From: Maratus speciosus
Taxonomy: Eukaryota; Arthropoda; Arachnida; Araneae; Salticidae
Reading direction: 5' to 3'
DNA: 64,000 nt
Assembly (NCBI GenBank): GCA_963932465.1
Contig: OZ010788.1
Location: 674,024,484 to 674,088,483 of the forward strand
Each line of letters begins with the position of its first letter. Position 1 is the stretch's first letter. A program made the translations under genes and the position numbers. The notes under the pieces were generated by a model, which saw only the letters and a program-made list of their open reading frames with translations, made no database searches and was not told the DNA's origin. Shown here in pieces: positions 33,811-44,455 of this stretch.

Positions 33811-35765
33811 CATTAGTTTTTAATTTAAATGATTTTCATGTATGTTTTGTACACCAAGTAGTATGTTCTGTGAACCAGGAAGCCAGGGTTAGCTTAGCAC
33901 GTGTACGTGTCAAATAGAAAATGAAATATCAAAATGTTTTGGAATGCAAAGTCACCGTGTAAATGCTTAACTACAATAAAGCCAAATCCGCATTTAAACA
34001 TCTAATATGTAATGTATTCTATATAAATATACAATACAGTTTAATGCACATTTGCATACTTTATAAATAAATTCAACTACTTTTAAATTAAAGTTCAATC
34101 CCAATTAAATGTATATCAAAGGTATGGTAAATCATATTAGAGACTCGATTGAATGAATACTTAAAAAACTAGGAAAATAATATTAAAATCGATATGTGAT
34201 GGTATAAGACTAATTAATACCTTACCTTTCAATAGGTTTTGATTTTTTTTTTTTTTTTTTTTTTTTATTATTATTATTAAAAAAATTTAACCTACCTTAC
34301 CTTTATTATAATTATTTTTTAATACCTTACCTTTCAATAGGTTTTGAAATTTTTTTTTTTTTATCATTCAAAAATTTAACCTTTGATCGAACATCTTGTT
34401 TATACTGCTGGTATTTTCTCTTATTTTTTTTTATTATTATCATCAACAGAACATTAAAAATATTTCATGTCTGATAGCGCACATTGTGTATTATTATAAT
34501 TAATTCTTTTGATAAATTTTCATCCTAAGATTTAGCAGTTATTTCCATGAGCCTGTGCGGTAAACAACAGCTTTACACTTGTAATGTATTTTAAATAGGC
34601 AACACCTGCCTAGTGCCTATACAACAATTTTTTGTAATTCTTTTTGAATGTATGAATTATAAAAACTATTTTTGTGACTAATCAGCAAAAATACTTCTGC
34701 AGAAGTAAACATCTGATTCATTAATTTGCTTATCGTACCAAATATTAAACAATGTGTACATATAAACTTCCAGAAACGAATTCGAAAGTTATTCAAAACA
34801 GACAGACATGTGTTTCCCTACTGTAAATCTAGGATCTGCTTTTTAGACACGACAGCTTGAAATCGGGAGGAATGTATTTTGAGTATTTTGAAAATACAAA
34901 ATACTTTGAAAAATCCTTTCAAAATACATTATTAAAATACATTTGTTTTAAAGGTTTAAAATACAAAATACAAATTACAAATGTATTTCAAATACATGTA
35001 TTTTCGATACTGTCCAACTCTGATATGCTTTAATTTTTAATGAATTATCAAGTTATTAGTACAGTAAAATCTGTCTAAGGCGGAATCGATCGGGACCGAG
35101 AAAATTTTCCGTCGTAGACAATATTCCGCCTTATGCAAATCAGCAAAAAAAGAAAAAAAAAAGAAAAAGAAAAAAAAAAACAAGTAAGAAAAAATCATGT
35201 GTCAAGCATACATTATGAAACACTTTCCAACACATTCAGAATAATGTAACGAAACTGCACCGTTTAAAAAATTAAAATATTACGTCTAATTCAACCATAC
35301 GGAAACGCATAATACTTTTCAAAGCCTAATTTCAGCTGTTCCCATCTACAATCGCAAATTATGTTTTTTTTTTCAGCAGCCCTGTATATGATATATAGAT
35401 TTGAATCTATTAACTGCATGCATGCCAAAAACTTAAGAGATACATATATTCAGTTGAAAATTTACCTTCAGCAATTTCCTTTAATAAGGAGAACGGTGCG
35501 TGAATAATTTTGTGCAGCCCTGTATTTGAGGTATAGAATGTATATATAACGAGTAAGATGCAAAAAATTAATTAAATTTAAAAGCGCATACTAAATTTGA
35601 AACCGTACACTCCAGCAATTATTATTCAAAGACAGTACTGTACTGTAACCGATTTCTTTTGTGTGTCCCTGTAAATGAATAAAAAATGCTATGTATGCCC
35701 TGTTCTAACGGGATCGTAGTGAAATTTAGTGATTTATATCAGTTTCAATACATTTCAAATAGCAT

Positions 35766-36480
35766 AATGTCATTAAAATTATCTGCAAACGATTTTTCCC
35801 CATATACCATAATGTAATGGAATACTTTTGAAGTGCCCCTGTAAATGAACGATTAATCCTACATACTTCATACACAATACCAAACATGCTTTGGTGACCC
35901 AAAATAACCTTTATTAATTTCATGAAACTCCGAGTATATTTACGGGAGTTAGAGAGTGGACAGACGGCCAGACAAACCGAATGCATAAACACTTTTCAAC
36001 TTTGTTGGAAATTGTTAATAATGTCATTAAAATATTCTGCAAATGATTTTTTCCCATATACCATAATGTAATGGAATACTTTTGAGTGCCCCTGTAAATG
36101 AACGATTAATCCTACATACTTCATACACAATACCAAACATGCCTTGGTGACCCTAAATAACCTTTATCCACAGTGTTGAATTGAGACACTTTTCTCCGGG
36201 AGGGATTTCTGTGGCTCCGGGGGGGGGGACATTATAGAGTTCCGGGGGGGGGGGGAAATCGCACTTTTTGACCATTGAAAACACAAAATCTCAAATCTTC
36301 CGGGGGGGGACATCTCACTGCTCCGGGGGGGAATGTCCCCCCCGGGTCACCCCCTGAAATCAACACTGTTTATCCATTTCATGAAAATCCGAGCATATTT
36401 ACGGGAGTTAGAGTGTGGAGAGACGGACAGACTGCCAGACAAACCGAATTCATAAACACTGTTCAACTTTGTTGGAAAGT
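35766..36480. repeat. tandem duplication of about 250 bp, second unit interrupted
   Basis: CATACCATAATGTAATGGAA, then AATCCTACATACTTCATACA, then TTACGGGAGTTAGAG and CGGACAGAC/CGGCCAGAC occur in two consecutive units (about 35766-36020 and 36020-36480). The second contains the hAT MITE at 36171-36368; the first shows the empty site CCTTTATTAATTTCATG. Confidence 0.75.
36171..36368. mobile_element. hAT-type MITE, exact 8-bp TSD
   Basis: The exact direct repeat TTTATCCA lies at 36163-36170 and 36369-36376. Ends CAGTGTTGAATTGAG and CTGAAATCAACACTG are inverted. The interior is unusual, with repeated CCGGGGGGG runs. A related, end-degraded copy is at 43020-43184. Confidence 0.85.
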
Positions 36481-37560
36481 GTTAAAAAGACTGTCGCGTA
36501 TTTTTTAGGTTTGTAATCTTCAGAATCGTACAAAGTGAAATATTATTTATAAATATTTTTGGAGTTCGAATGCCAGCAAAACTATTGCTTCGCAACAAAC
36601 AATTGGTCTATTATTTTCACACCACAATGATGCATACATATTTTTATTTTTGACAAATAAAAGAAAACATGATTTTGCACATTTATTTATTTATTTACTT
36701 TTCTGCAGAGAAAGTTTTATGTATAAAATTTTGGATTTTATGAATTTAATGAAAAGTTTAAAAGACAAAAATGTACGCATTTTTATTTGTTCAATCGACA
36801 TTTTCTTTTTATTTACAATTGTTTACAGTTTTTTACACAAATAAACTCATATTTTTCTCAGAGAAATTGATTAAAATGTGGTATATACAATTAAAGTATA
36901 CTATTTTAAATTAATGTTTTTCAATTATCCTAATAATTAAAAAAATTAAGATTTTCAAAAATTTGCCTTTTAAATTTTAAATGTGTGACTTTTATTTTAT
37001 CTCGTAGTCTTGTATTTACAGTTAGAATAACGGCCTGTATTTTTTTAATTATAAGGGTAATGGAAAAACCGTGGGGAAAAAAAAAAAAAAAAAACAGAAA
37101 TTTATTTGTGTTAAAAATTGTAGCAGAAAATGTTGCAGGCTAAACAAATGGAAACTGTGTATTTTCTTTTGCTTTTTATTACATCCGCAAAAATTCAAAA
37201 TTTCTTAAAAATTCTTCCTCTGTAAACAAACGAATAAGTAAAAATATGTTTTTATTATATTTGTATTTTATATGTATTTGATCTAGAAATCAGTTTTAAA
37301 CTTTCATGTACCGAATGCTTTTTATTTTTAAAAAATCCTTTTTTTTTTTTCCCGTCTTATGCAAAAATTTGTTTTCGGCGGGACCTTAAAACCTTTCCGT
37401 TTCCGCGTTAGGCAGATTCCGGCTGATGGAGCATGTATTAATGTTATTTTCAATGGATTCGCCGGGACTTCAAAATATTTCCGCGGTAGACAGATTTCCG
37501 GCCTACACAGAGTCCGCCTTAGACAGATTTTTCTGTATTTTGGTATGGAGTGTTTCCAGA

Positions 37561-40044
37561 GGCGACGCTATGGGGGCTTATGGTGTGGGGGAGCCTCCCC
37601 CTCCAATATATGTAAACTTGGGAAATTTGAGTTGGGAAAATTTAGATTTTTGAAAGGCTTTTTCTTTCTTTCTTTCTTTCTTTTTTTTTTTTTTTTTTTA
37701 TTTTTTTTTATTTTGAATAACAGTGAAAAAATATGATTTTTTTATTGTTTTTCTAACTGCCTTTCTGAGTTCTGTAACAATAAACAAGTGAAATTATCAA
37801 AAGAAGTGGAAAAAGCAGCCAGACTCAATTTCTCAGTGCTCCGAAAATATCATACCAGACCTGAATTTTCCTACTGTTGTCCATCAACAGTGTCTCTAAT
37901 TAGATTCCCTTTATTTCTTCCAAATCTTTGTTCTTTTCTCAAAATAACATGATGGTATTTTCATATGAAGTACGATTATGACTCGTACGTAATAGAAAAC
38001 AAAAAATTTCCAAACCTTAAAAGGATCCGGGACTCAAAATTTTTTTTTTTTTTTAATAGAAATTTTGTTATGAAATTTTTTTCTGAAATATGTTTTAATA
38101 TAATAAGAATATTACAGGCAAAAAAAAAAAAAAAAAAAAACTGAAAGATTTTAAATATTTTTTTTTAATTTAAATTAAAATTTTTTAAACATTTTAATTT
38201 TTTTATATAACTCTGAAAGTACAGACTCGACTTACAAAATTTTTACACTTTTGTGTGAAGAAAATGTGTCATTTTAATTTGTGTTTAGGATTTCTTAAAA
38301 TATTGATTATAAATTTTATATAAAAATTTTAATTTAAAAAATGAAGTTCTTTTATGAGTGTGTTCTGCATTCATTAGCCTATTTTCACAATTATCACTCA
38401 AAATTAAAAATCATGAATGCAATTTGTTGGACATATAGCATAAAATCTCTTTTGAAAATTTCATACATATATCTTGAAAGGAAATTTAGATATATTCTTT
38501 TAAAGTTGACAAATCGTGAAAAATTCATTCTGAGATCATTGAAGTTAAAGTTCTCGTCAGAGGGTAGCTGATGCTCAAGGTCTGCACAGGCCGACATTTC
38601 CAGGCCCAGACCGGCCCGAGTGAATTTCTACAAAACATTGATTTTTACGTCGAATTGGTTAAAAATTTGTCTCGTACGAGGAGTTCTGACCAAAAATATT
38701 TATTTTAACCTTTTTTTTTTCATGTTTATATTCTTCATTTTTATAGAAGTGTCTCAGGCTGCGATATTTATTTTTTTGATGAATCTCTATTTCTTGTATG
38801 TAAATGTTTCAGTTATCATTAATATTGTTAATCCATATTCCATGTATAGAAGTGTTAAAAATCTGAAAAATGCTATACAGTAAAATCTTCTAAAACTGGA
38901 TTGCATAGAAAAGAAATAAAAATGCGTTATAGACAAGTTCCCTTCGTAGAAAGTGTAAATGTATTATATATTCTTTTCTTACTTATTGGTATATTAATTT
39001 TTCATGGATCAACAAGTTTTTCAGTTTAAAACAGGGCTCCGTCATAGGCAGTTTCCTTTTCACACATTTTACTATATTTTAATTTAGCTATATTTTAATA
39101 TGCGTAGAAATCTACTATTCCTTAAAAATAACAAATTTTAATGTTCAAGTGTAGAATAATGGCGATTCAAAAATGTATGCATTTTTTGTAAAAATTTTTG
39201 GGCCAGGCCTCATTTAACTGACCTTTAAATGGACCAGGCCACGCTGAGACAATGATTTTCATACTGGCTGGCTCAAAACTATAGGACTGAAAATTGTGGG
39301 CCGTGAAGACTAGGAATGAAACCAGGCCCGTCTCTGTACAGAAAAATTAAGTTAGGCCCGGCCCGAACAGAGTGGAGTGCAGGCCCGGCCCAGCCCGAAT
39401 ACCGTGAATGAAAATCGGCCCAAGGCCGGGCCGGGCTCGGGCTTCGGGTCACGGGCCGGCCCGTGCAGATCTCTAGCTGATGCATCGCTTCTCAAGGCAA
39501 AAGGTGTTACATCTCTGGATCTAATGAAGATAAATGCATGCGGTTTGCGGTATTTAAAGCTAAAAACTCAGTATTTTTTTTTTTAAGCCAATAAAAAAAT
39601 TGCATTTTCTTGAGAATTTTTAAACCCGGACCAGCTTAAACTAATGCTGATTTTCTCTAAATAATATGCAATTTTTCTAGGTTTAAATCTTACATTTACT
39701 GTATTGTTTGAAATTGTTTCCTTAACTATTCATTTAGCAATTGGGTATCTTATTACTTTCATGCTCAGTGATTCCAAGATAGGAAAATAGAAATTAATCT
39801 AGTTTTGATTTTTCAAATGAAAGAAGTGTACTTAAACTTTCATTAAACAAATCAATAATTATAATTTTTATGATTTTAGCTTCAGTATTTTTCTTTGGAA
39901 AGAATTTTTTACGTATAAGTATCATTATCATAAACACAAATTGCACATATCATTTCAGTTGGAAAATAAGGCAATTTATTTCAAGTTTAAGTTGGGAATT
40001 TTTTTAATTCTCCCCCCTGAAAAAATATTTGCAGCTACGCCAAT
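37561..40044. mobile_element. possible hAT-like composite (GGCGTAGC ends)
   Basis: CAGAGGCGACGCTATGGGGG at the left and CTACGCCAATAG at the right resemble degenerate inverted ends, and both carry adjacent G- or C-rich and AAATATTT-type sequence. No target duplication was found. Includes poly(T), poly(A) runs and the clearer hAT element at 38577. Low confidence that the two ends belong together. Confidence 0.25.
38577..39476. mobile_element. hAT-type element with CTGATGC target duplication
   Basis: Left CAAGGTCTGCACAGGCCG and right CCCGTGCAGATCTCTAG are inverted. Flanks CTGATGCT (38569-38576) and CTGATGCA (39477-39484) agree at 7 of 8 bases. The right subterminal region is rich in GGCCCGGCCC. 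No transposase frame is present. Confidence 0.7.
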
Positions 40045-40179
40045 AGACGATTTTCAGAGAAATTAATATTAAGTATTACTCACGTATTTTGGGTATTTTC
40101 TGCCAAGTATTTTGCGTCCCGTGCTTTGTTATTTCTGTTTTTGTGCAACGGTGAAAAAAAAGACGGAAGGTCAGTTTAA

Positions 40180-41464
40180 CCCTTTATGCTTCGACGGTAC
40201 TTTAAAGTACCATTAACATAACTTGGTATAAAATTAACTTAATATATCGGTTAGTAGTGATACAGTTTAGAATGAGTTATAGATATTTTACTTTATCTTG
40301 TTCCGAGAGCATTATGGGTTGCACAAAACAAAACTATTTTTAAAAGGATGATTTCTTTTTCAGTTGCATCTTTTCAGATTGCTTGATGTTGAAAGATTGT
40401 GGGTAAAAAATATGCGTTCGGAAATATTTCTATATTTCTAATGTAAGAGCATTATATTTGTACATTTCTTAATTCTATAAAATACTAAAAGAACTATGGT
40501 AAAACCTCCTTAAAGCGACCACGTTCCGTTCCAGTAAAATTTGGTTGCTCCGAAAGGTGGTCTCTTAATGGAGGTCATGTTTAAATCTGGATTTTAATTG
40601 CTGAAAAAAGGTCACAATTAATGTTACTAAAACTTATTTTTCACATTAGGAAAAAATATGAAAATTTAAATATCAAAACAAAAGTTAATTATATAAGTTA
40701 ATTATTATACAGTTTAAAAAATGAATACATTCACGTTTGCTTTGATTTTACGGTTTTATCTTATACACCTTTTATTTCCAAGTCCTTTCGAAGTTCAATC
40801 AATAAATGCAATTTTTTTTTTTTTTTTTGGGCGGAAACAAATAATGACGGTTTCATTCATTTATATATTTCTTTGAGAGTTTCCTAACAGAATAGGGAAG
40901 GGAAGTTTATTGACCTTCATTCTTAATTTGGCTTTAGAGTTAAATTCATTGTCTAAAAAGGCACAAAGGGGTTTAACCACTTAAAAGTTAACGGAATAAA
41001 AAAAAAATTCCAAACTTAGTTTAGAAATTTGATGAATAATGCGCTCTCCGGAATTATTTTTCTAATAAAACCTTCTTCAAGCGACCAGGAAAAAACGGAA
41101 TTTGTTTCATTTTCTTCAAAGAAAGTGGTCGCTCGTGGAGGAGTTCAACTGGGATGGTCTCTGAATGGAGGTAAAATGAGTATTGAGCCTATGGGAATCA
41201 ATTTCGTTCCAGGAAAAAATGGTCGTTGAGGGAGGTGGAAAATCAGGGATGTTTCACTGTATTTTCAATAAAAGTTGCGAGTGGTGTTATAAATATTGCA
41301 CAAAATCCCTATAAACTCAAATTTAATTAATTAATTTTAATTGGCAAAATCCTTCTAAAACTTATTAAATGATTGTTTAAATCTGCTAATGTAGTTTCAA
41401 AAATTCACGAAAAATGCTTTAGAAGATAAATATTCAATGAATTCATAATTTGGGATATAAAGGG
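40180..41464 (+). mobile_element. piggyBac-type MITE (PB) split by a Tigger MITE
   Basis: TTAA at 40176-40179 and 41465-41468; ends CCCTTTATGCTTCGACGG and GGGATATAAAGGG. Removing 40497-41269 leaves about 510 bp collinear with 53184-53680, which shows the unoccupied site (ACAAAATACTAAAAAACAAG). Confidence 0.8.
40497..41269 (+). mobile_element. Tigger-type MITE (family AC), nested in PB
   Basis: Starts TGGTAAAACCTCCTTAAAGC (CA mutated to TG at the tip) and ends GGGATGTTTCACTG, with TA at 40495-40496 and 41270-41271. GACCACGTTCCGTTCCAG and GGTCTCTGAATGGAGG are inverted-type subterminal phrases. Sister copy at 57306-58321. Confidence 0.75.
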
Positions 41465-41697
41465 TTAAGAAAACAGATTTTAATTTTAAAGGGTTGCTTT
41501 GGAAGAGGTGGTTTTCATAGTCCCATAGTTTTATATTTTTTGCAGTATCTAATGCGAATGGTGCATTCTAAACAAACATTAAATATTAGCATTTCGTGTA
41601 TTTTTTGCCTTTTGCGTCTTGGTGGTTGCACGGTATTTTGACATTTATACCTTTCGTGCAAGTGCGAATAGAGAAAAGAGATCGAATGTCAATTTAA

Positions 41698-42250
41698 CCC
41701 TTTATGTACTGAATTATGAATTCATGAAAATCTTATCTTCTAAATCCTTTTTCGTGAATTTTTGAAACTACGTTAAAAGATTTACATAAAAATTTAATAA
41801 ATTTTACAAGGATTCAAGGATTTAGAAGTATTCATTAAATTTAAATTTATAGGGATTTTGTACACTATTTATAACCCCACTCAAATCTCTTATTTTAAAT
41901 ATTTTTCTTAGTATTTTGTAGAATTAGGAAATGCACAAATATAATGTTCTTACAATAGAAATATAGAAATATTTCCGAATTGAAAAATTCCACCCCCCCA
42001 ACGCCAAGAAAGCTGAAAAGATGCAAAGGCAAAATATATCATCCTTTTAAAAATATTTTTGTTTTGTGTAACACATAATGCTTTTGGAAGAAGATAAAGT
42101 AATGCATCTATAACTCATTCTAAACTGTATTACTACTCATCGATGTATTAAATGAATTTTATAACAAGCTATTTTGACGGTACTTATAAGTGGTGCGCGG
42201 TAAAAAGGTCAACGGTAAAAAGGGCAAAAGTACCGTCAGTAGATAAAAGG
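41698..42250 (-). mobile_element. piggyBac-type MITE (PB), inverted copy
   Basis: TTAA at 41694-41697 and 42251-42254. The body is PB reversed (CGTGAATTTTTGAAACTAC, GGACCAAAC-free middle, TCATTCTAAACTGTATTACT). Near its right end GGTAAAAAGG units are added between GACGGTACTT and the terminus, a small internal duplication absent from the other copies. Confidence 0.7.
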
Positions 42251-42513
42251 TTAACAAAATAAATTTTCATTTTCATTACACTTAAGTACAGTGGCGGCTT
42301 TGGAACACGGCGCTGTAAAAAAGACTTTTTCGTTGAATGAACTGGTGGTGGTTTCTGAAGTAAATATTAGTATTAATAATTTTGTATCTTTTCTGTTCCT
42401 CAGTTTTTAGTGCTCGGGGTGGGGGTGGGGAGATAGATTCCTAACCTTGACAGTGACCCCACCAACTCCAATCCTCTCTGAAGGCTTGTCTTTGTGTCCA
42501 GAGATCTTTCTAG

Positions 42514-42606
42514 CAGGGCAGGGCTGCGGAGTCGGTGTCGGCGCATTTTTGAGCGAAAGATTCGGAGTTGGAGTCGTCCATTTTTCCCACTGACTCCGCA
42601 GCCCTG
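42514..42606. mobile_element. 93-bp hAT-type MITE with CAGGGCTGCGGAGTC end
   Basis: CAGGGCAGGGCTGCGGAGTC at the left (a 5-bp CAGGG stutter) and GACTCCGCAGCCCTG at the right. Flanks CTTTCTAG (42506-42513) and CTGTCTAG (42607-42614) agree at 7 of 8. The interior has repeated GGAGTCG/GGAGTTGG units. Confidence 0.75.
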
Positions 42607-43019
42607 CTGTCTAGACTAATATTAAGAAAACTATTGCATATAAAAATGCGAAAATTGGTAGTTTTATAGAGAAATGTTCGGTAAACATACTGAATCAGAC
42701 AATTTTTAACGTTGAAGGCAGTGAAAATAGTTCCGTTAAAAAATTTTTATAGGAGCAAAAACTATGCATAGCCTATTCATCATCTTTTACAAGGATTTGC
42801 TTGATAAGTTTGTGGTAGCAATGTGCGATTATTTTTTTAATTTGACTAATTTTTTTTAGTTTTTTTTTCTTTATTTGTTTTTCAAATGCTCATTATTTTG
42901 ATGGTGATTTATTTCATATTTAGAAAAAATCATTTGTGTAACTTGTTGTCAAATTGTAAAACAGAGAACAGAGAGAGATTTCCCTTTCAATTAAAAAATG
43001 TATTTACACGTGACTGTCA

Positions 43020-43184
43020 AAAACATCCCCCCCCCCCCCAGGAGCAATGAGATGTTCTCCCTGGAAGATTTGAGATTTTGTGTTTTCAATGGTCAAAAAG
43101 TGTAATTTCCCCCCGGAATTCTATAATGTCCCCCCGGGAGCCACAGAAATCCCTCCCGGAGAAAAGAGTCTGATTTCAACACAG
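43020..43184 (-). mobile_element. hAT-type MITE related to 36171-36368
   Basis: In reverse it reads TGTGTTGAAATCAGAC, TTCTCCGGGAGGGATTTCTG and TTTTTGACCATTGAAAACAC, collinear with the 36-kb MITE. The distal end, past the C-run at 43027-43040, is degraded. Confidence 0.65.
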
Positions 43185-43208
43185 CTAAAATTTGTCTATT
43201 ATACTGTT

Positions 43209-43652
43209 AAGGGAGCTGGTCTCTCAACTTCGGATTTCTCCTCCGTAATGTTATGAATATGGGCTTTGGATGCATTCGTCTATTTAAAATATCTTCTCGG
43301 GAAATTTATATTTTTAACATCGTTTTTCTCTATACCCTTCTTAAAGGATACCTCTTTTTTTCTTAGTTTTCAAAATATTTCTGAAGTCTATGCTGAATTT
43401 AATATTTTATGTGTTAAAAGTGGGCGAACTGTGAGTAAGATTTGAACACTTCCTATAAAATTAAGTCTATACCTTAGAAATATTTTGAGAACTAAGGAAA
43501 AAAAAAAGAAAGAAACATCTTTCAGGAAGAGTACACAAAAAATAAAAGTTAAAAATATTAATTTCCTGAGGCGATATTTTAAATATACATCCAATGCCCA
43601 TATTCTTAACATTACGGAGGAGAAATCCGAAGTTGAGTGACCAGCCACCGTA
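43209..43652. mobile_element. long-arm foldback element
   Basis: AACTTCGGATTTCTCCTCCG (about 43227) is the reverse complement of CGGAGGAGAAATCCGAAGTT (about 43616). Arms of about 180 bp extend to both ends and include GCATTGGATGTATATTT-type sequence. The 98-codon minus frame at 43388-43684 lies within the arm and is not a gene. Confidence 0.7.
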
Positions 43653-44455
43653 AGTCTGCAGCTTTTAAAGAGCACGTGAGACAAAGTTACTTACAAAGTA
43701 GGGTGTAAAAAAAATCATGATTTAAAAAAAAAAAATAAAAATAATCTGATTTTTTTTTATTTAAATCGGATTTTTTAAATTTAAATCGGATTTTTATGAT
43801 TTTTTTCCCCACCGTTCAAATACTGAATAGCTACCAAGAGTTTTATGTTTCCAAAACAATTAAACCACTAATTGCTAACACAATCTATATTTTTTTACAC
43901 GAAAATTACTGTAAACCACCAAAATCTAAACTTACACACATGCATGTGTATGCTAACCAAAAAAAATTATGAAAATGAGTTAAACCCATTCATATAGAAT
44001 AAATATAAGTTAGCCCAAAAATGTGAAATCCTCAAAATATTTAAGTAACAGCATTATTACCTTTCAGTGTGGATTATTAGCTTTCAATAATTCAATTTTT
44101 GTTTTCTTTTTAAGAAAAGTTTTGCTGCCTTTTCAATCCCTAATTTTTTTTTTTTTTTTATTTAGTATATATAAGTTGTTCAAAAAAGAAAAAAAAAAAA
44201 AAAAAAAACGCAACCTATACAGAAGAAACTCTCGCTGTGCTTAGCATTTTTATACCAATCATTTCTTTTTCCCTTATGCATTCATTCACAATTTAGCTGT
44301 TGAGCAGATGCCATTCTTATTTAACTTGAGATTGCTATTAATTACTATTTATTCTTTTACTTGTAGAAATGTATTACACTGGTTATGTGTATTTTACATA
44401 AAACAATGCATAAATTGATTACATAAAGGAAATTATGACATTGCAAATTATATTA

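Larger units (their letters stand above)
31263..35022. mobile_element. hAT-like composite bounded by CAGAGTTGG ends
   Basis: CAGAGTTGGGCAAAATACA at the left and TGTCCAACTCTG at the right are inverted, and each is followed inward by 150-180 bp of AATACA-rich subterminal repeats. The CAGAG start is typical of hAT. The flanking 8 bp (ATATATAT and ATATGCTT) do not match well, so this may be one large element or two independent ends. The interior holds a palindrome, a Tigger MITE and family A. No transposase frame is present. Confidence 0.45.
35062..37535 (-). mobile_element. Tigger-type non-autonomous element, 2.47 kb
   Basis: Left CAGTAAAATCTGTCTAAGGC and right CGCCTTAGACAGATTTTTCTG, flanked by TA (35060-35061, 37536-37537). 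The outer regions match 14115-15407 in inverted orientation. The additional middle (about 35200-36560) contains a tandem duplication and a nested hAT MITE. No transposase is present. The small frames at 37359-37736 are by-products of the terminal repeat. Confidence 0.75.
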
